A stretch of DNA of 64,000 nt, taken from Eudromia elegans. Taxonomy: Eukaryota; Chordata; Aves; Tinamiformes; Tinamidae. Positions 11,501-24,672 of this stretch are shown piece after piece. Position numbers and translations under genes: made by a program. The notes under the pieces were generated by a model. It was given only the letters and a program-made list of their open reading frames with translations. It searched no databases and had not been told where the DNA came from. The DNA is taken from contig PTEX01000138.1 in assembly GCA_003342815.1 (NCBI GenBank), forward strand, positions 495,316 through 559,315, read 5' to 3'. How positions within the stretch are numbered: the stretch's first letter is position 1; the number at the start of each line of letters is the position of its first letter.

Positions 11501-14500
11501 CGAAAGATTTCAGCTCAAAAGGACAAAAAGAAATGGTTGCTCTTTATATCCTGTGTTCTTTATTTATTAAAGCTCTGGAACAGTCACAGCAAAACAACCA
11601 ACCTTCAAAAGCCCCAAGAGCTTATTTCAAAAGGAACCTAAAATGCCTCAGAATTCATAGGCAGCCAATGGAGCACAGTCTCTGGGCAGTGTGACACTGA
11701 CGGCGGCCAACTCGTGCCACCTGGCCCACGTTTTTGAGAGAAATGCTACGAATTCAGGGCCATAACACCAATTACGATAAACCCACAGCTAGGAGAATCC
11801 ACGGCACCTATGAGCTTATAAATGAGATCCTGAGGAACAGTATTGCTGCACTTACATGAATTAATTTCTTCCCATTATTTCAAGACAGAAAATTCCATTA
11901 ATCCTTTGCCATCAACTTCAGAAAATTCTATAATTTAGAAGAGAAAAAAAACTCTCCACAGAAAGCTCCAGTTATTTAATCTACTTGGATGATCCTTTTC
12001 CAGGACGGAATTAGAAGTCTTCCTGCCACCCCAGCCTAAAAATGGATTAGGGCAAATTCACCTCCCTGTTTATGGGTGGCTAAACTAAGAGCGTGTCTGG
12101 CTTCGTGTCATAGTAACCTTAACATTGAGAAGACGTCAGATGGGGCGGGTTGGACCAGCAGGCAGACCAGGGCACAACTGGCCCCGTCACGGCAAGACAA
12201 CGTCTTCCTGAAGCCCAGCTGGGTCAAGGCAGCCGGGCTCTTTGGCTTGCTACTGCTGGAAAGAGGGAGGATGTTGGAGGTGGGAGCTGCTCCTGCTCTG
12301 CTGTGGCTCCTATGGAAGTGCTGGACCTCCAGAGGGGCATCTCATGCACCAGGGCATCTCATGGCAAGTCCTCAGCATTGGGCAGGGGGATAGGAGACCC
12401 TCTGTCTCCTCTTGGCCAACAGCTACCCTGGACCAGCGTTAGGTTGGACAACACAGGGATTTGGTGAAAGCTTTGGAGGCCCTTGGATCCGACAGGAAAG
12501 GTCTCACAGAGTAAGAGGAATAAGGGATCGCAATGGGGTTTTGTATACCCGTGTCATGGACATTGCACATGATATACAGGGCATGGCACAAGCGTGAATG
12601 GAAATTCATGCCATTTAAACTCATATCTTCCGTGTCATCCATAATGTTGTATCCATGACAGTTGCTACTGAACTTAGGAGATAACTTCATATCCAATATC
12701 CACAGTATCACTTTTCAAGAAAAATAATGACCAAATATGTCAGAAAACGGTACCTTGCTCAATCTAAGTGAAAGATTATATTACCCCAGGGAAGGATCTG
12801 CTTGCAGAACTATTATTATTTGCACCCAGTTGTGCAAGAACTCATTTTTGAAATGATTTTCTCCCCCCACATCAGTGGCACAGAGAAATAATGTATGATC
12901 ACATTTAATAGAAAAAGTGACAGACAGTCAAGTTCAAGCTGTTTTTATAATGTAATTTGCTCCTGGAATTTGACCAAAGTAAAAATGGAGAGATAATGCT
13001 AAGAGGTCAACCAACCAAATAATAATTTGCCATTAACGAATTCGAGTTCTGACTCGGGTTTGATAATTTCTGTATGGAAAGTTCATGTATGAGCTTAATG
13101 TCAAAATTAAGACTTTTGCAAAGGTATTTAGAGAGCTCCTTAAAAGCCATTCACGCAAAGGTGTTTGGGGTTTAACTGTGCGGCGCAGGGACCACCGACC
13201 CCACCAGCTTCATCTTGTTGCTGTTCCACACCCGGGTTATTCTGCACTGCTTGGTTTAACAGGACCATTTGCTGCAGTGCTGCTGCAAGCACCAAACCCT
13301 GCCGGCCAGCAAGGAGCGGGGCCAAGCCCTCCTGTGTAAGAGCAGCGGCCCTGCGGCCTGGGCTGTCCTCTGATGTGCAGAGGAGCTGTGAAAAACACGG
13401 CAATGAGGCTGCTCCAGGGCTTCCCTCTTTGCTAAAGCTCTAATGGCTTGCTTTCTTTTCCCCCCCAATATGAAATAATTCACCACTTGCAGAGAAATTG
13501 CCTAAGAAATGAAGGGTTTTTTTCCCCTCTTAAGTATATTACTCTGGCAGAACTGTTCAGCACATCCTCCCATCTAAAATGTCATGTATGTCTTTAGTAA
13601 TGAGCCTCAGCTGACCCTAAGAAGCTGGCAGAAACAGTCAAGCTGGCTCAAAAAAAAAATGTATTTATTAAAATACAGATGAAATCTGCTAAAGAACAGG
13701 GCGATGTCTGCTATTTGGCTGCTTGAATGTGTGAGAGTGGGAAAAATAGCTAAGACTGTCAGTATTTACACTAGAAAGTCATCCTTCCTTTTTTGGATAT
13801 TTCATCTAAAAAATTATTTTTTGAGCTGAAATATATTCTCTCCACTTTGTGAGCCTATAAATGGAAGATCTCTGGAAAGATGCAACGTTCATCTGCAGCC
13901 CGCACTTGTAAAGTGACGTGGCCACGTTTTAGTGCTCGCAGAGCCACTAACATAGTTCGACATCTCTGGCTCTGACTATTCCAATAGCTTTCTCCCTACA
14001 TACCAATAAGTTTGTGACATATGTTTTTGTATATCTAATTCTTTCTGGTCCTGCTAATCATGACCTTATTGTCTGTCTCCAAGATTTCTTGCATTTTTCC
14101 TCTTTTTTTTTTGGTAACAACAGAACATAATTCATTCCAGGGAGAGAATTAATCACCCCAGGGAAATTCTGGGATTGGAAATCTGCTCTCCAATAACCAA
14201 GAGCTGAAGACTTCACTGCCCGTTCCTCCCATGCAACTGAGAGATGGAAAAACTGAACAGCAACAGCGGCTGCTGCAAAGAGAGCCAGTCCTGCAGGTTG
14301 ATCTTCTGCAGTGTAACCTGTGCCGATCACTGCAGAAATACTGTCACAGAGCCCGTCTGGGGGAAATTCAGAAGAGAAACAGCTCGGGGGCAGCCAGGCG
14401 GTGGCGGGGCTAAGGGGACGCGTCGCACACAAGTCACACTTGGGCTGGAGCAAACCATGGAGAACCTCTGGGCAGGTTTGAGTTTTAAACCTGCTCTTCC

Positions 14501-15787
14501 CCGTTTAAAAAATGTGCTTATTTCCTGCACCATGGGAATATTTGTCTCTGCAAATGTGCCTATCTACAGCCCATATGTCAGGATATTTTAGCCGCAGAGG
14601 TAAAGCTCCAAGAGCATTCCATAAGGGTCTCATTCTTGCTGATCCCGCCTGCTTCTTGGGCCGCTCAAAGTATTGGTTATTTTTTCCTCTGACTGACTGA
14701 GTGTGGCTTTCCAAGGCAGGTATGGAGTGTCCACATCGGGTGATAAATCAGATACTGTTGATAAAACTTTTCTCTAATTCTTTGGAAATATGGAAATCAG
14801 AAATGAAGTGGGACCAAAAATATCCTAACTTTCTCAAGTAGAATATCTAAGGAAGCTCTGCCCTATTAAAAAGAGTAAAAATCACTGTTTTTAAGACCTA
14901 TCCACCAGTACTAAAGAGAAGGCAAGGAGAGATATCACAGCAAATCCAATCCCTGTTCCAGGCGGCGATGAAAATTTTATAAGCACCCCAAGCAGCACAT
15001 CCCCTCCAGCCGCCCCACGAAAGTAGAGGGCATCATGCACTGTCATAAACCCCAAATTGATTTTGCTCCTAGTCAACTAAAATGGATCAGACTGACTGAC
15101 TACATCAACAGTCAGCGTTCAATATATACACAAAGGCAAAGAAACCCATTGGCATTCTGCTGCCACCCTCGGAAAAGAGGCGAGATGGTCCTTGGTATCA
15201 CAGCACTAAAAAGCCCCTAGGAAAGTACTTGTAACCACGATGGACATACAGAGTGGCTTTAGGTTGTGATATACACAGACACATATACGCACAAACACAC
15301 CACAAGAACTGTTTCTACATAAAATGCACATTCAGAAGACAAGTGTCTTATGAGGCCTTCCTGAAGCACTGTGTGTGCTCCCCTTACGATTAGAAACAAA
15401 ATTATCTGAAGCAAATTAAAGGAACTGGAAATTACATTTGTTTTCAGATTGGCATAATTCTAAATGTTATCTGAGAGCCCACACTAGCATTAACGCTCCT
15501 TACAGAATCATCAAATATTTGATTTCTAATTAAGTTCTTTTCATTCCAGTGCTAGATTTGTCTTCCCCATCTTTAATTATGTTCTCATCGCAGTTATTCA
15601 AGAGCAAATGCAAAGATTTGCATTTTTACACTATATAGAAGCCACACAGTAAACATTTGTCAGCGACAAGTCCCTCTCTCCTTTCCTGCTCCTAGATTTG
15701 TGGGGTTAGCCTCACAGAACACAGGCAACGCTCTCCATATTAATGCTCTGCCTATAGGTATCCCCATAAAGACAAGAGTGCTGTTGG

Positions 15788-15819
15788 AATTGCACCTACA
15801 ATTGCGCCTACAATTGCAG
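15788..15819. repeat. 12-bp tandem repeat, about 2.5 copies
   Basis: AATTGCACCTAC, AATTGCGCCTAC and a partial AATTGCAG follow each other at 15788, 15800 and 15812. Confidence 0.9.
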
Positions 15820-17937
15820 ACATATACGGTGTCCTAGTCTTAGAGCCAAGTATCAATAATCCCCTGAGCAAATATGCATGCAGCTGCAAAGATACCACAC
15901 TGGGCATGAAGGACAGCCTGGCAAACTGGGCTTTCCAGAACAGAAGTATTTTAATGCTCACTCGTTTCCCAGCCAGATTTTCTCTTCCATCTTACTACCT
16001 CCTTATTACCTAAAATCTGCTCTTATTTCATGAAATTCTTACTTCTGCATTCATTTTCTCTGAAGGGTCCACTAGTCCTTTCCAGTGAATTAGAGATAGT
16101 AATAATTGTAATTCTTGGTTTGATGTCTCAAAACAAAACCATGACATTTCCTGGCAAAACTATTTTGCTAAAGAGAGCAGCAATTTGCAAATCTATTAAA
16201 AGTTATTAAGCACATTGCTATATTCATCACAATTCATACTTCTGAGGTTCTTTGCAACACAGTCACAGTCACTCACAAGACACAGATCTAGCTGCGGCGC
16301 TGGAGATTTGGGGTACTTTGGGGTACTCGGCAGAACAATCTCACACAAGTTCCACCTATAGGAACTACTGCCCTCACACTGACGCTGGCTGCTCCCCGCC
16401 AGAGGGAAAGGGCTATTTTTACAGTCCCAGTTTGTACTATAAACTACCTTAATCCACATCCATTTAAAGCAACACAGGATTACTGGTGCACGTTGGAGCA
16501 GTCCCTGTTAAAGCTTAATATTTACTACTGGTAGCAAAGCAGCCACAGAGAGCACAGAGAGAAGTAATCTTAGTCTGAATTAGGGTAATGCAAAGGGACT
16601 AAGTGTCATTGGTTCTTTACAAACACATGCCCACAATTCCTATTCCCCTGTGTGGTGGAATAGTTTTTTTCTAAAACACGTCCCATCTGCCAGAAGGGTC
16701 CTGTGCTCAGCATCAGACAAGGAACAAAACCTGTCTGGAAAGCTGGAGCGATTTTGGCTACCTGTGTGTGGAACCCAGATTATCTCATTGCAATTTTTCA
16801 GTGCATTGCAGAGCAATTTCCTTTTTATTTGAAGTAGGACATAAGAGCTCGATCGGTGTGTAATGCTGAAGCCAATGGAATTAAAGAATGTAATAGAAAA
16901 GAGTCTACAGGGTGGAAAAAATAGGACAAAAGCATCAGGCGAGGGTTATCATTTCAACCAGGAGACATAACCTGTAGGAACATTAAATCATGCTAGTTCT
17001 GAACTATTTTCAAATGGGGATGGCAAACCTGGAGGGAGGGTGCAAGGTGGGTGCCCTGCAGGGCTCAGCAAGAAGAGGGCAGCGAGGAGCAGAGAAAAGG
17101 AGGGGAAGGTAGAGGAGGAAAGGGCGGATCTTTCTGTCAGCGTGGTGAAACTTTGCAAACTCCAAACCTGTTATTGGCGTGGCCAACTCGCCCCGTCCTC
17201 AGTCACTCATCACACTCGTGCTCCCGAGCACCTGGGGAAGCTAGGGGCAGGTCGTGCTGGCAGCTGCTCGTTTGGTCTAACTACTAAATCCCTCCAGAAA
17301 GGAAGGATGAAGCTCTCATGATGTAAGACATAGAAGTGGTTTTTTTTTCCTCCCAAACAAGTCAAGTGAACCACATGCGATCACATACGATCCCCCAAAT
17401 CCATGGGAAGAACAAGACAATCTGCCGAGCAGAGAGTCAAAGCTACACCAGAAGGGTCAGGATGGAGGTCCAGGCACTCCAGCCCTCCCTTCTAGATCAT
17501 GAAGGCAGAGTTTAGAAATAAGGTAGAATTCATTTGAAAATGCCATATTTAAAATTGTGGTAGACACAATATATCATTTTCCATTACCGTGAGAAGGAAA
17601 AGGAGAGATTCAAGGACTGAAAGAATCTTGTCAATCACTTATGTTAAATTTTAGGAGGATTTTTTAAAATTTGATAATAATGTAAGAAAATCTCAAAGTC
17701 AGCCCTAGATATAAGCTCCTGGGAGACAAGAGGAGTTTCAGAAGTGCCGTATGTGGAGACCTCTTTGTACCTTAGACCTCTTCCTTGCTTCTAAATAGCA
17801 CCGTGCTGCAGTACATAAAGCCAAAATCACCAATCTCCAGCGAGAGGTGACAAGATTTACAAACACACAGGGCTAGAAAGCACTCAAGACTTTTCTTTGT
17901 AAGCCACAAGGGCGACAACTTCTGGTAGAGCAAATTA

Positions 17938-17994
17938 AACATGAAAACATACATTATGTTTTCATGTTCATTCAGAAAGCAAATGCTTTCTGAA
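17938..17994. repeat. Two adjacent perfect inverted repeats (twin hairpins)
   Basis: The first hairpin has 14-bp arms, AACATGAAAACATA at 17938-17951 and its exact reverse complement at 17955-17968, with a 3-nt loop. After two bases a second hairpin follows, with 11-bp arms TTCAGAAAGCA at 17971-17981 and the exact reverse complement at 17984-17994, with a 2-nt loop. Both arms are perfect. The element lies in intron 4 and would fold in the transcript. Confidence 0.95.
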
Positions 17995-20900
17995 CTCACA
18001 GGCAGAGGAGTGCTAAACTGCAGTGTAGGCAACCACTGTTAAAACAAAGGAAAATATTTAATCCAAACAAGAATTAGGGCTTAAAAATAGCTCCTGTTAG
18101 GTGCCTGACAACAGCTAAAGGGGAAAGAAACGCTACTGAGCGGTTAAACAGCCTCCAGCTAGCAGTAGGTGCAGCAGTGAGGAGAGTCCTCTCCTTTGTT
18201 CCTTCTAAAGGAGTTTGCAAGTGATGAAGAAAATGTTCTGAGCTGTTGGTTTTCTGCAGAGAGACCCTCCCACACATTGCGAGTACTCGCACATTGCAAA
18301 TTAGATGATTTAAGAATACTTAATATCCTGCAAACAGTAAGTAATAACACTTAGTAATAAAACTGTATTAAAATTCTACCATTTCAAATTTATAATGTAG
18401 ATATATGCATAGGAAGAGTGGTGGAAGCCAATAAAGCTATATGTACACTATTTCTTAAATAAAAAAAAATCTCTATCTTTTTATTTTTCTACTTTGCAAA
18501 AAATTATACCTCCAAGAGCTTTCTGAACTATCTGTAAATTCTTGACAAGTGGAAATACATTTTTATAGTGATTCTAGCCTGAACTGCAAGATACGAAATC
18601 CATTCTGATGAGAGACTTGGTTATGAACAACAATATTTACAAAAAATCTCTTTGCAGTTGCCTGCATTTTCTTTGCTCCAGTATCGTGCTTCTTGTTGAC
18701 CTATTACCCTCTTGTTCATATTAGGCTAGAGTGATTATCATGTACCAGCCACTGTAATGCACTTACATTAACCTTACTCTCTCATCGATAGTATCTTTGT
18801 GAGAAAAGTTAAGAATCTTGTGTTGAGTGCGTGGTTTTGTAGTGTTGTGTTTACAGCTACTCGGGGCACCAGGAGGACGAGGACGTGTTGGAATTTGCCT
18901 CCTGCAGCATCAGGCAGTGGAGAGCAGGTAGGACACTGGCCGCCAGGTCGCGTTGGGAAGGCCAGCCGCTCCTCACGCGTTCAGGTTCCCAACGGAACGG
19001 CCCGTCGCTCCCGGCCGGACTCGTGCTGTGCACGCGCCGCTGTCCACGGTGCTGAAGGGCCCCGGGCCCCGCGTCCTTCCCAAGCCGGCGCTTTAGCTAA
19101 AGCCAAAATCCGAGACGGAGCAGCCACGCTGCAAGGCCTCTGGGTGCACGTGTGTGTCTCGCCGGTCCCTTGAGGACTATCAGGCTTTCCACACTGTCTT
19201 TGAGACTGAACCTTTCAAAGGGACACAATGATGTCACTGCTGGAACGGGTCATAACCACCGCCTCATGTCAGTGAGGCTTTTCTGGCACCATCACTTTTC
19301 CGTAATAAATATTCCATGAAGATTTTAAGCTCTGGGCACTCAATTACACATTCAGTTGTCTATGTCTGGGGAAAGAACGCAGCAACTCAGCCCCTTCCCA
19401 CAACGATATTTTGCCACTTTTCTATAAAACAACAATTTAAAGATTTCTGAAGCAGAACACTGTCATCAAACTGATCCTTACCTTTTATTAAAAATAGAGT
19501 AAAAAAGGGTGAAAATGGGCAACTAAAGACTGTACAAGTGCTTCTTGTTTGTTTAACACAATAACCTGATAACTGATCAAAAGCAAGTCTTTCCAAGCAG
19601 GAGAGGGCCTGTACCGCATGCACTTGGCTGGCAAGTCCATTCTGTTTTACGCTACAAAAGCGGTAGCCTAACAAGAAAAATCTCTCTCATCTCACTGCTC
19701 AACTTCAGTTCATTCTACCCATTATAGTGGGTCCTATCGGGAGGCCCGACCTAAGGGAATGTTGTATATCACAGCACAAGCACCGAGAAAGCAATGTCAG
19801 GAATGATTTATCTGTTTGTACACAAGCACCATGACTCATTACCTGATAATTTGATCTACCTGAAAGATTCTCAGGAGGTGGTTGTAGACAATATATATGT
19901 TATAGCAATAGGGAGCTAACAGTGCTCTCACTGAGCACATGTTCATACACAGTTTTAAGACTTGTATGGGGAAAGTCCTTTTAGGACGGTCCTGCCCAGA
20001 GCAGTTTTTAACAAAGGGAGCTAGCTGGAAAGAAGCTGTTCTTGTATCAGGTGGCATCTTACCATTAGGAATGGGTATAAGGTGCAGATAAAAACCCAAG
20101 GCTTTTAAATCTACGTAGGAATAGTAGTGCAGAGTAGACAATTTGGCCTCTATTTTAAACAAGAAATGACTTAGTTAAACCACAAGATGAAATCTCACTG
20201 CGAAATTCAGCAGATATTTATCCTCTCAGTTTATCTTCAAGATACTGACAAGTGAAGCTAGGGGCTTCAACAGCCCTAGGACGGTTATAAGAGTTGCAGT
20301 GGCAGCTGTACACAACAACAGAAAACATTTGTCTTTAAGTGTAAAATCTTTCAAGATGGAAAAATATCAGTCTTCTCTGCCTTTGAAATTCACATTCACC
20401 ATTTGCTGCCCAGTTGTAGGCACAAGTGCTGACAATTTGCTATCAGTCTGGATGCTCCCAGGTGCCAGTCTCTGGATGCTAGCTACAATCTTCCCCCTTT
20501 CTTATTTTTAAGCAACAGGGGATTTCTATTGCTTTTCATTGTGGTGTTTTTTTTTTTTGGTGCCTCCTCTTATGTCTGTGTCATGACAAAAAGATGCACG
20601 TAAATTCTCAAAGGCCTAAGGTGTAAGCTGGACTCAAAGAATGTTTTCACTGACCAGTCCTCAATGGAGTGTACACCACCAAGCATTCAAGTATGCCTAA
20701 AAACCAGAAAACTCCACAAGAGACATACATTTCTCAGTAATCTTCCAGAACAGTATTAATCCATCTTGCTATTTCAGTCACTGAAGCCCAGAAAAAGTTC
20801 ACTGCTCTGTTTGTTTCTTGAACTATTCCATCTATAAATTTATGTTCTCTAAAAGTTCATCACCAAAGGAACTGATTTCCAACTACCTAACTTGTAATGA

Positions 20901-22919
20901 TTGATCACAAGTAACTTGAATTAAATTATCTATTCTCCTTAACTGCCTGACCAGCCCTGGTGCCAGGAGAAGGAATAAAAGCTGTTGGCAGTCTAAAAAA
21001 TTAGTTCTGGCCTTGTCTACCATCTGGTGCTTCTGAGGCAGCCAAGGAAAGCACATGCAGACAACCCTAATGAAATGCTGTTGAGAAGGGGTGCTCAAGC
21101 TTCAAGGGCATAAAGACATCTAAGTGAAACGTGAAGAAAAAGGATTTTTTCCCCCCCTTTTGTTAGAACCTGCAAGGGATTCAATGTCCCATGTACAAGG
21201 CCTCTTCCACACAAATTAAGACTACATTTCACATGGTGGCTATTATCAAGATTTGGCAAGTACAGCAAAGTCAAAGAAATCTGTCGAATACTGTAATTTT
21301 TTTCTCCTCACTTTAGCAGTTTCTTTTCTATAGCACAAGCTTCTTATCAACATTTTGGTTCTCGAGCAACAGCTTTCTGCAGTCACGAAGGCAATTTGCT
21401 GACTCAAACCAAACTCCACCACGTCAGAGCAAAGGTGCCATAGTTAATGGTTTATCAGGCTTCTGAATCTTAGGAGGGCACAATGAGGCTGTCTCTGGAC
21501 TGCAGCATGGTTAGCCACAGCCAGCAGGCCTCAACTGGGGCTCCCTGAAGCCACATACGTAGTAGGGACCCGTCAGCTCCAGCAAGGGCAGCAGGGCTGG
21601 CACCAAACACCAACGACCCAGAGACCGGCTACAAGCCAAGCACCTCCCTCTGGCCAGAGGAAAACCCCATTTTTCCAGCTTATTCCCATCTCACGGAAAC
21701 CAAAGAGCTTTTTTTTTTATATATTATTATTTTTTAGTAGAAGTAATCATGTTAAACTGCTAAACCTGAAAGTTGTGGTATTAGAAAACCTTTGTAGTTA
21801 TTTTAAAGATGTTGTTTTATGTTTCTACATTTATCTTTCTTACTGGGACAAGAAGAAATTATCATATTTGAAGAAAACAAGAAATGCTAATAATTAGGAA
21901 TGAGGGGTTTCTGCACACAGGGAGGGCATCACCTGCATCAAATCCAGCAAGGCTCAGGCCATCTCGGGTACCACCTCCCAGAGCTACCACTAGCCCTGGG
22001 CATCTTTCACTTGGAGTGTACAGGCTTTTTACTGGACTGCAATTGCCTGTGCTTTTCATCACTTTTCTGCTTCCCTTTTGCCCTTTTTGTCCTATTTATC
22101 AAGCATGCCAAAGGAAAAAAAAATGCTTTTAAAATCTCAGACTTCTCAGTAGGAGTAATTCCCAGTTTTCCCTTACAAATACCACAGGAGCTTTGGAATA
22201 ACAGCTGACACCAGCTCAAGATCTTCCTTTTCACCTGCCAGGATCCGTGTTTCTCCCTGCAGCTACAGACCTGCAGACTCCACCACCTCTCTTGCCCCCC
22301 AGCTCCTGGCTAAACCTGGTTTTAGACATTACTGACCCAGTTAAAAGTCTCAAAATCGCACACCTTCACAACCGCTTGTCCCAGGTACCGCAATACATAA
22401 ATATTTGATGCACACAATGTTCCTACCTGTCCTGCTGCTTTAGCACACACTGGTTAGCCCACAGGCTCTCGTTTATTTTGTGGGCATGAAATCCATCCCG
22501 TCCTTCATTATTCAAGCAGCCAGCTACCCTCACGCCTCCAGGAGCATGAGGCACCGCTGAGGGTCCAGCAGAGCGTGAGGAGGTCTGGGTAGAAAGGAAT
22601 CAGACTCCAGCTCTGGATTCCAGCTGGATTGAGGGACTCTGCTGTGACATTGGTTCTCAAAACATGAGAAATTTCCCTACTCCACCTGCATCACTGCCTA
22701 TTGCTAATATATTTTGGCACAGTCTTTCCTTTCTATCTGTTTGGGAATTAAATGGAAAAAGCTCCGAATAGCCCAAATTTCAGTACATCTTCTGTAAGGA
22801 GCTGACTACTGCTCAGTCGAACGCTTCCAGGCAGATCAGCCATAGGCAAACCTCTTAGGACACCGGCACCACCGCTAATGCCAAAGGAATAATACCAGAG
22901 GAGCTTGAGCCACTTCGCG

Positions 22920-23220
22920 GAGCTCTTGCTCTGGAGCACGGACCGAGGCTGCTTACCCGGCTGGGGCGGCCCTTGCTGCCGCTCCGCGTGCGGCTGCCGC
23001 GGCGCGAGGCCCCTCGCTGCGGCCCTGGTCTGGCTCCGTGCTGGTCCCGCGCTGCTCCAGCGCGCCGTGTCCTGCGCGGGCTACGAGGGACCTCTTGTGG
23101 CGGGCAGGCAGCCCGCGGGCCGCTCAGCCCGAGCACGGGCAGCGGGTCCCAGCGGCGCACGAGCACCAGGCCGCGGGCAGCCCCCGCGCCGGGGAACTCG
23201 TCTCGTCCAACGCACGAGGC
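22920..23220. other. CpG-dense block in intron 4
   Basis: A compact GC- and CpG-rich block lies about 1.3-1.6 kb downstream of exon 4. Frames on both strands are open, but they are rich in Arg, Ala, Gly and Pro, as expected from composition. Confidence 0.55.
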
Positions 23221-23780
23221 ATCAGCTTACAAACCCCTGCTGCTACAGCTCATCGTCCCAAGGAGGCTGGCCTCCAGCCAGGAACACGAGTCACCCAAAA
23301 GTAAAATCGCGACTTTCCCAGTAATATTCTATTAAAAGCTGTCGAGTGTAATGCAGCCTACCAAACGATGGCACCACAAAAACAATAGCTGCTGGAAACA
23401 GTGCACTTCATTTTTTACCCAGATAATACAATTCAGAGGGGAAAAGAGTCAATTTGTCCTCCTACATTCAAACTTTGAGTTCTTAGCACCAGAAAATGCT
23501 GGAGCTGGGAGATCTTGCACACTTGCACTAAGCAGCATCACTTCCACTGTTAAGAACCTCACTAGACCCGTTTTCTAGAGCTCTTCAGTGAATGCTGACG
23601 CCACCAGATTTCCCTGTGTGCCTGAGGACAGCGGTTTGGAGTGACTGGTGTGCACTCGCACCAAGGACGCAGCCAACCTGCTCACAGGCGGCCTCCGTGC
23701 TCCAGCTCAGCAGCAGGATCCGGCCCGTTGTCACTGGGGTGGCGTAACACACTGCGGCAAGTTCTACAGCTTAGATCATC

Positions 23781-23822
23781 TTATACATATATATATATAT
23801 AAAAAATATATATATATACACA
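23781..23822. repeat. (AT)n microsatellite
   Basis: Two blocks of alternating AT are joined by an A6 run. This could form a self-complementary AT hairpin. It lies about 700 bp downstream of exon 4. Confidence 0.95.
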
Positions 23823-24521
23823 AAGTATCTCTATAAAATTGTCTACTCTGGTCTACTGTTTCCTCAAAAACTGATGGATTCTGTCACAAAGCCCAAAGCC
23901 ATATTTACAGATTCTCTATTTATCTGTTGTTTTTTGAGCCCCAAAATCTAACCCCACAGTTAACCACAAAGCCAGAGTGTTATTAGAAGTGAGCTCTATG
24001 TTTGACCCTCATATTCACAATCATTTAAAAGACAGAAGTCCAGTGTCCTGCCACGAGTGCCCCTAGTCTGCCAGGAGGCTTAAGTACTCCTTCCAAGACA
24101 AATTTAATTTGCAATGCCTTGATGAGCATCCTTCTTAATGTCCTTACAGTCTGAATGGTCTTACAGAAAACCCCTTTGAAATCAGGTGTGTTCATGAGAA
24201 CAGCCCCACCATTTTCCACCTGGTGTCGAGAGCTCAAACACAGAACGCCGGAGAGCTGCTCCTCGGAGGGGGTGTTCCCTCCACGAGGGAGGGAAGAGGC
24301 ATCGCCCTTTCCCACGCAGCACGCTGCTCTTGCCAGCCGTGCCCTTCACCCAGCGGGGCTAGGACCCGTCTCACCAACCCCAGCTGGCCACGCACCTGCA
24401 CCTCCGACGGCGCCTACAAGAGGCGCGTTCGCTGCCACCCGTACCCGAGACGCTGCAACCGCCCTGCCGGCCCTTCCCCAGGCCAGCCAGGCGACCCCCG
24501 CGCGGCGCGGGCCGTACTCAC

Positions 24522-24672
24522 CGGCGTGCTGCTCTCGGAGAAGGTGCTCATGCTGAGGGAGCTGCTGAGGCGGTCGGAGGCGAGCGACGGCGGCGAGGGG
24601 CTGCGCGGGGCCGGGGCGCGCGCCCGCAGCGCGTCCTGCCGCTGCTGGTACTCGCGCCATGCGCGCTGGAGG
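24522..24672 (-). CDS. IQCJ-SCHIP1: IQCJ-SCHIP1 coding exon 4 (IQ motif and Ser/Pro-rich tail, residues 52-102)
   Basis: The acceptor is GTGCCGCAG, ending at 24673, and the donor is GTGAGT from 24521. The 151 nt complete Ile52 and add 50 residues, ending SSTP in phase 0. The IQ motif starts at Leu53-Gln54, with basic Arg58 and Arg63 at the expected spacing. The usual glycine at position 7 is Glu59, so it is an incomplete IQ motif of the kind that tends to bind calcium-free calmodulin. Residues 75-81 read RSPSPPS and residues 88-101 are Ser/Thr-rich, giving likely proline-directed phosphorylation sites. Compared from memory with human IQCJ, the stretch after the IQ motif is about five residues longer and richer in Arg, Ala and Pro. 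That fits its very GC-rich surroundings. The phase-0 end suits splicing into SCHIP1 exons outside the window. Confidence 0.92.

Larger units (their letters stand above)
1..24521 (-). other. IQCJ-SCHIP1: IQCJ-SCHIP1 intron 4 (5' part), no supported gene
   Basis: This is the proximal part of the intron following exon 4. It holds scattered microsatellites, CpG-dense blocks at 3900-4230, 9500-9720 and 22920-23220, AT-rich stretches (for example 18350-18500 and 21700-21860), twin hairpins at 17938-17994 and a duplicated 31-bp element at 751 and 1734. No frame on either strand has splice-bounded, recognisable protein similarity. No SCHIP1-specific first exon was recognised. Short ORFs of 60-130 codons are at chance level for this composition. 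Confidence 0.75.

Noticed and set aside
12553-12660. Inverted TGTCATGGA / TCCATGACA pair
   Set aside because: The 9-bp arms are about 90 bp apart, which is not rare enough by itself in a 64-kb window.
17938-17994. MicroRNA precursor
   Set aside because: Both stems are far shorter than a miRNA precursor and the loops are only 2-3 nt.
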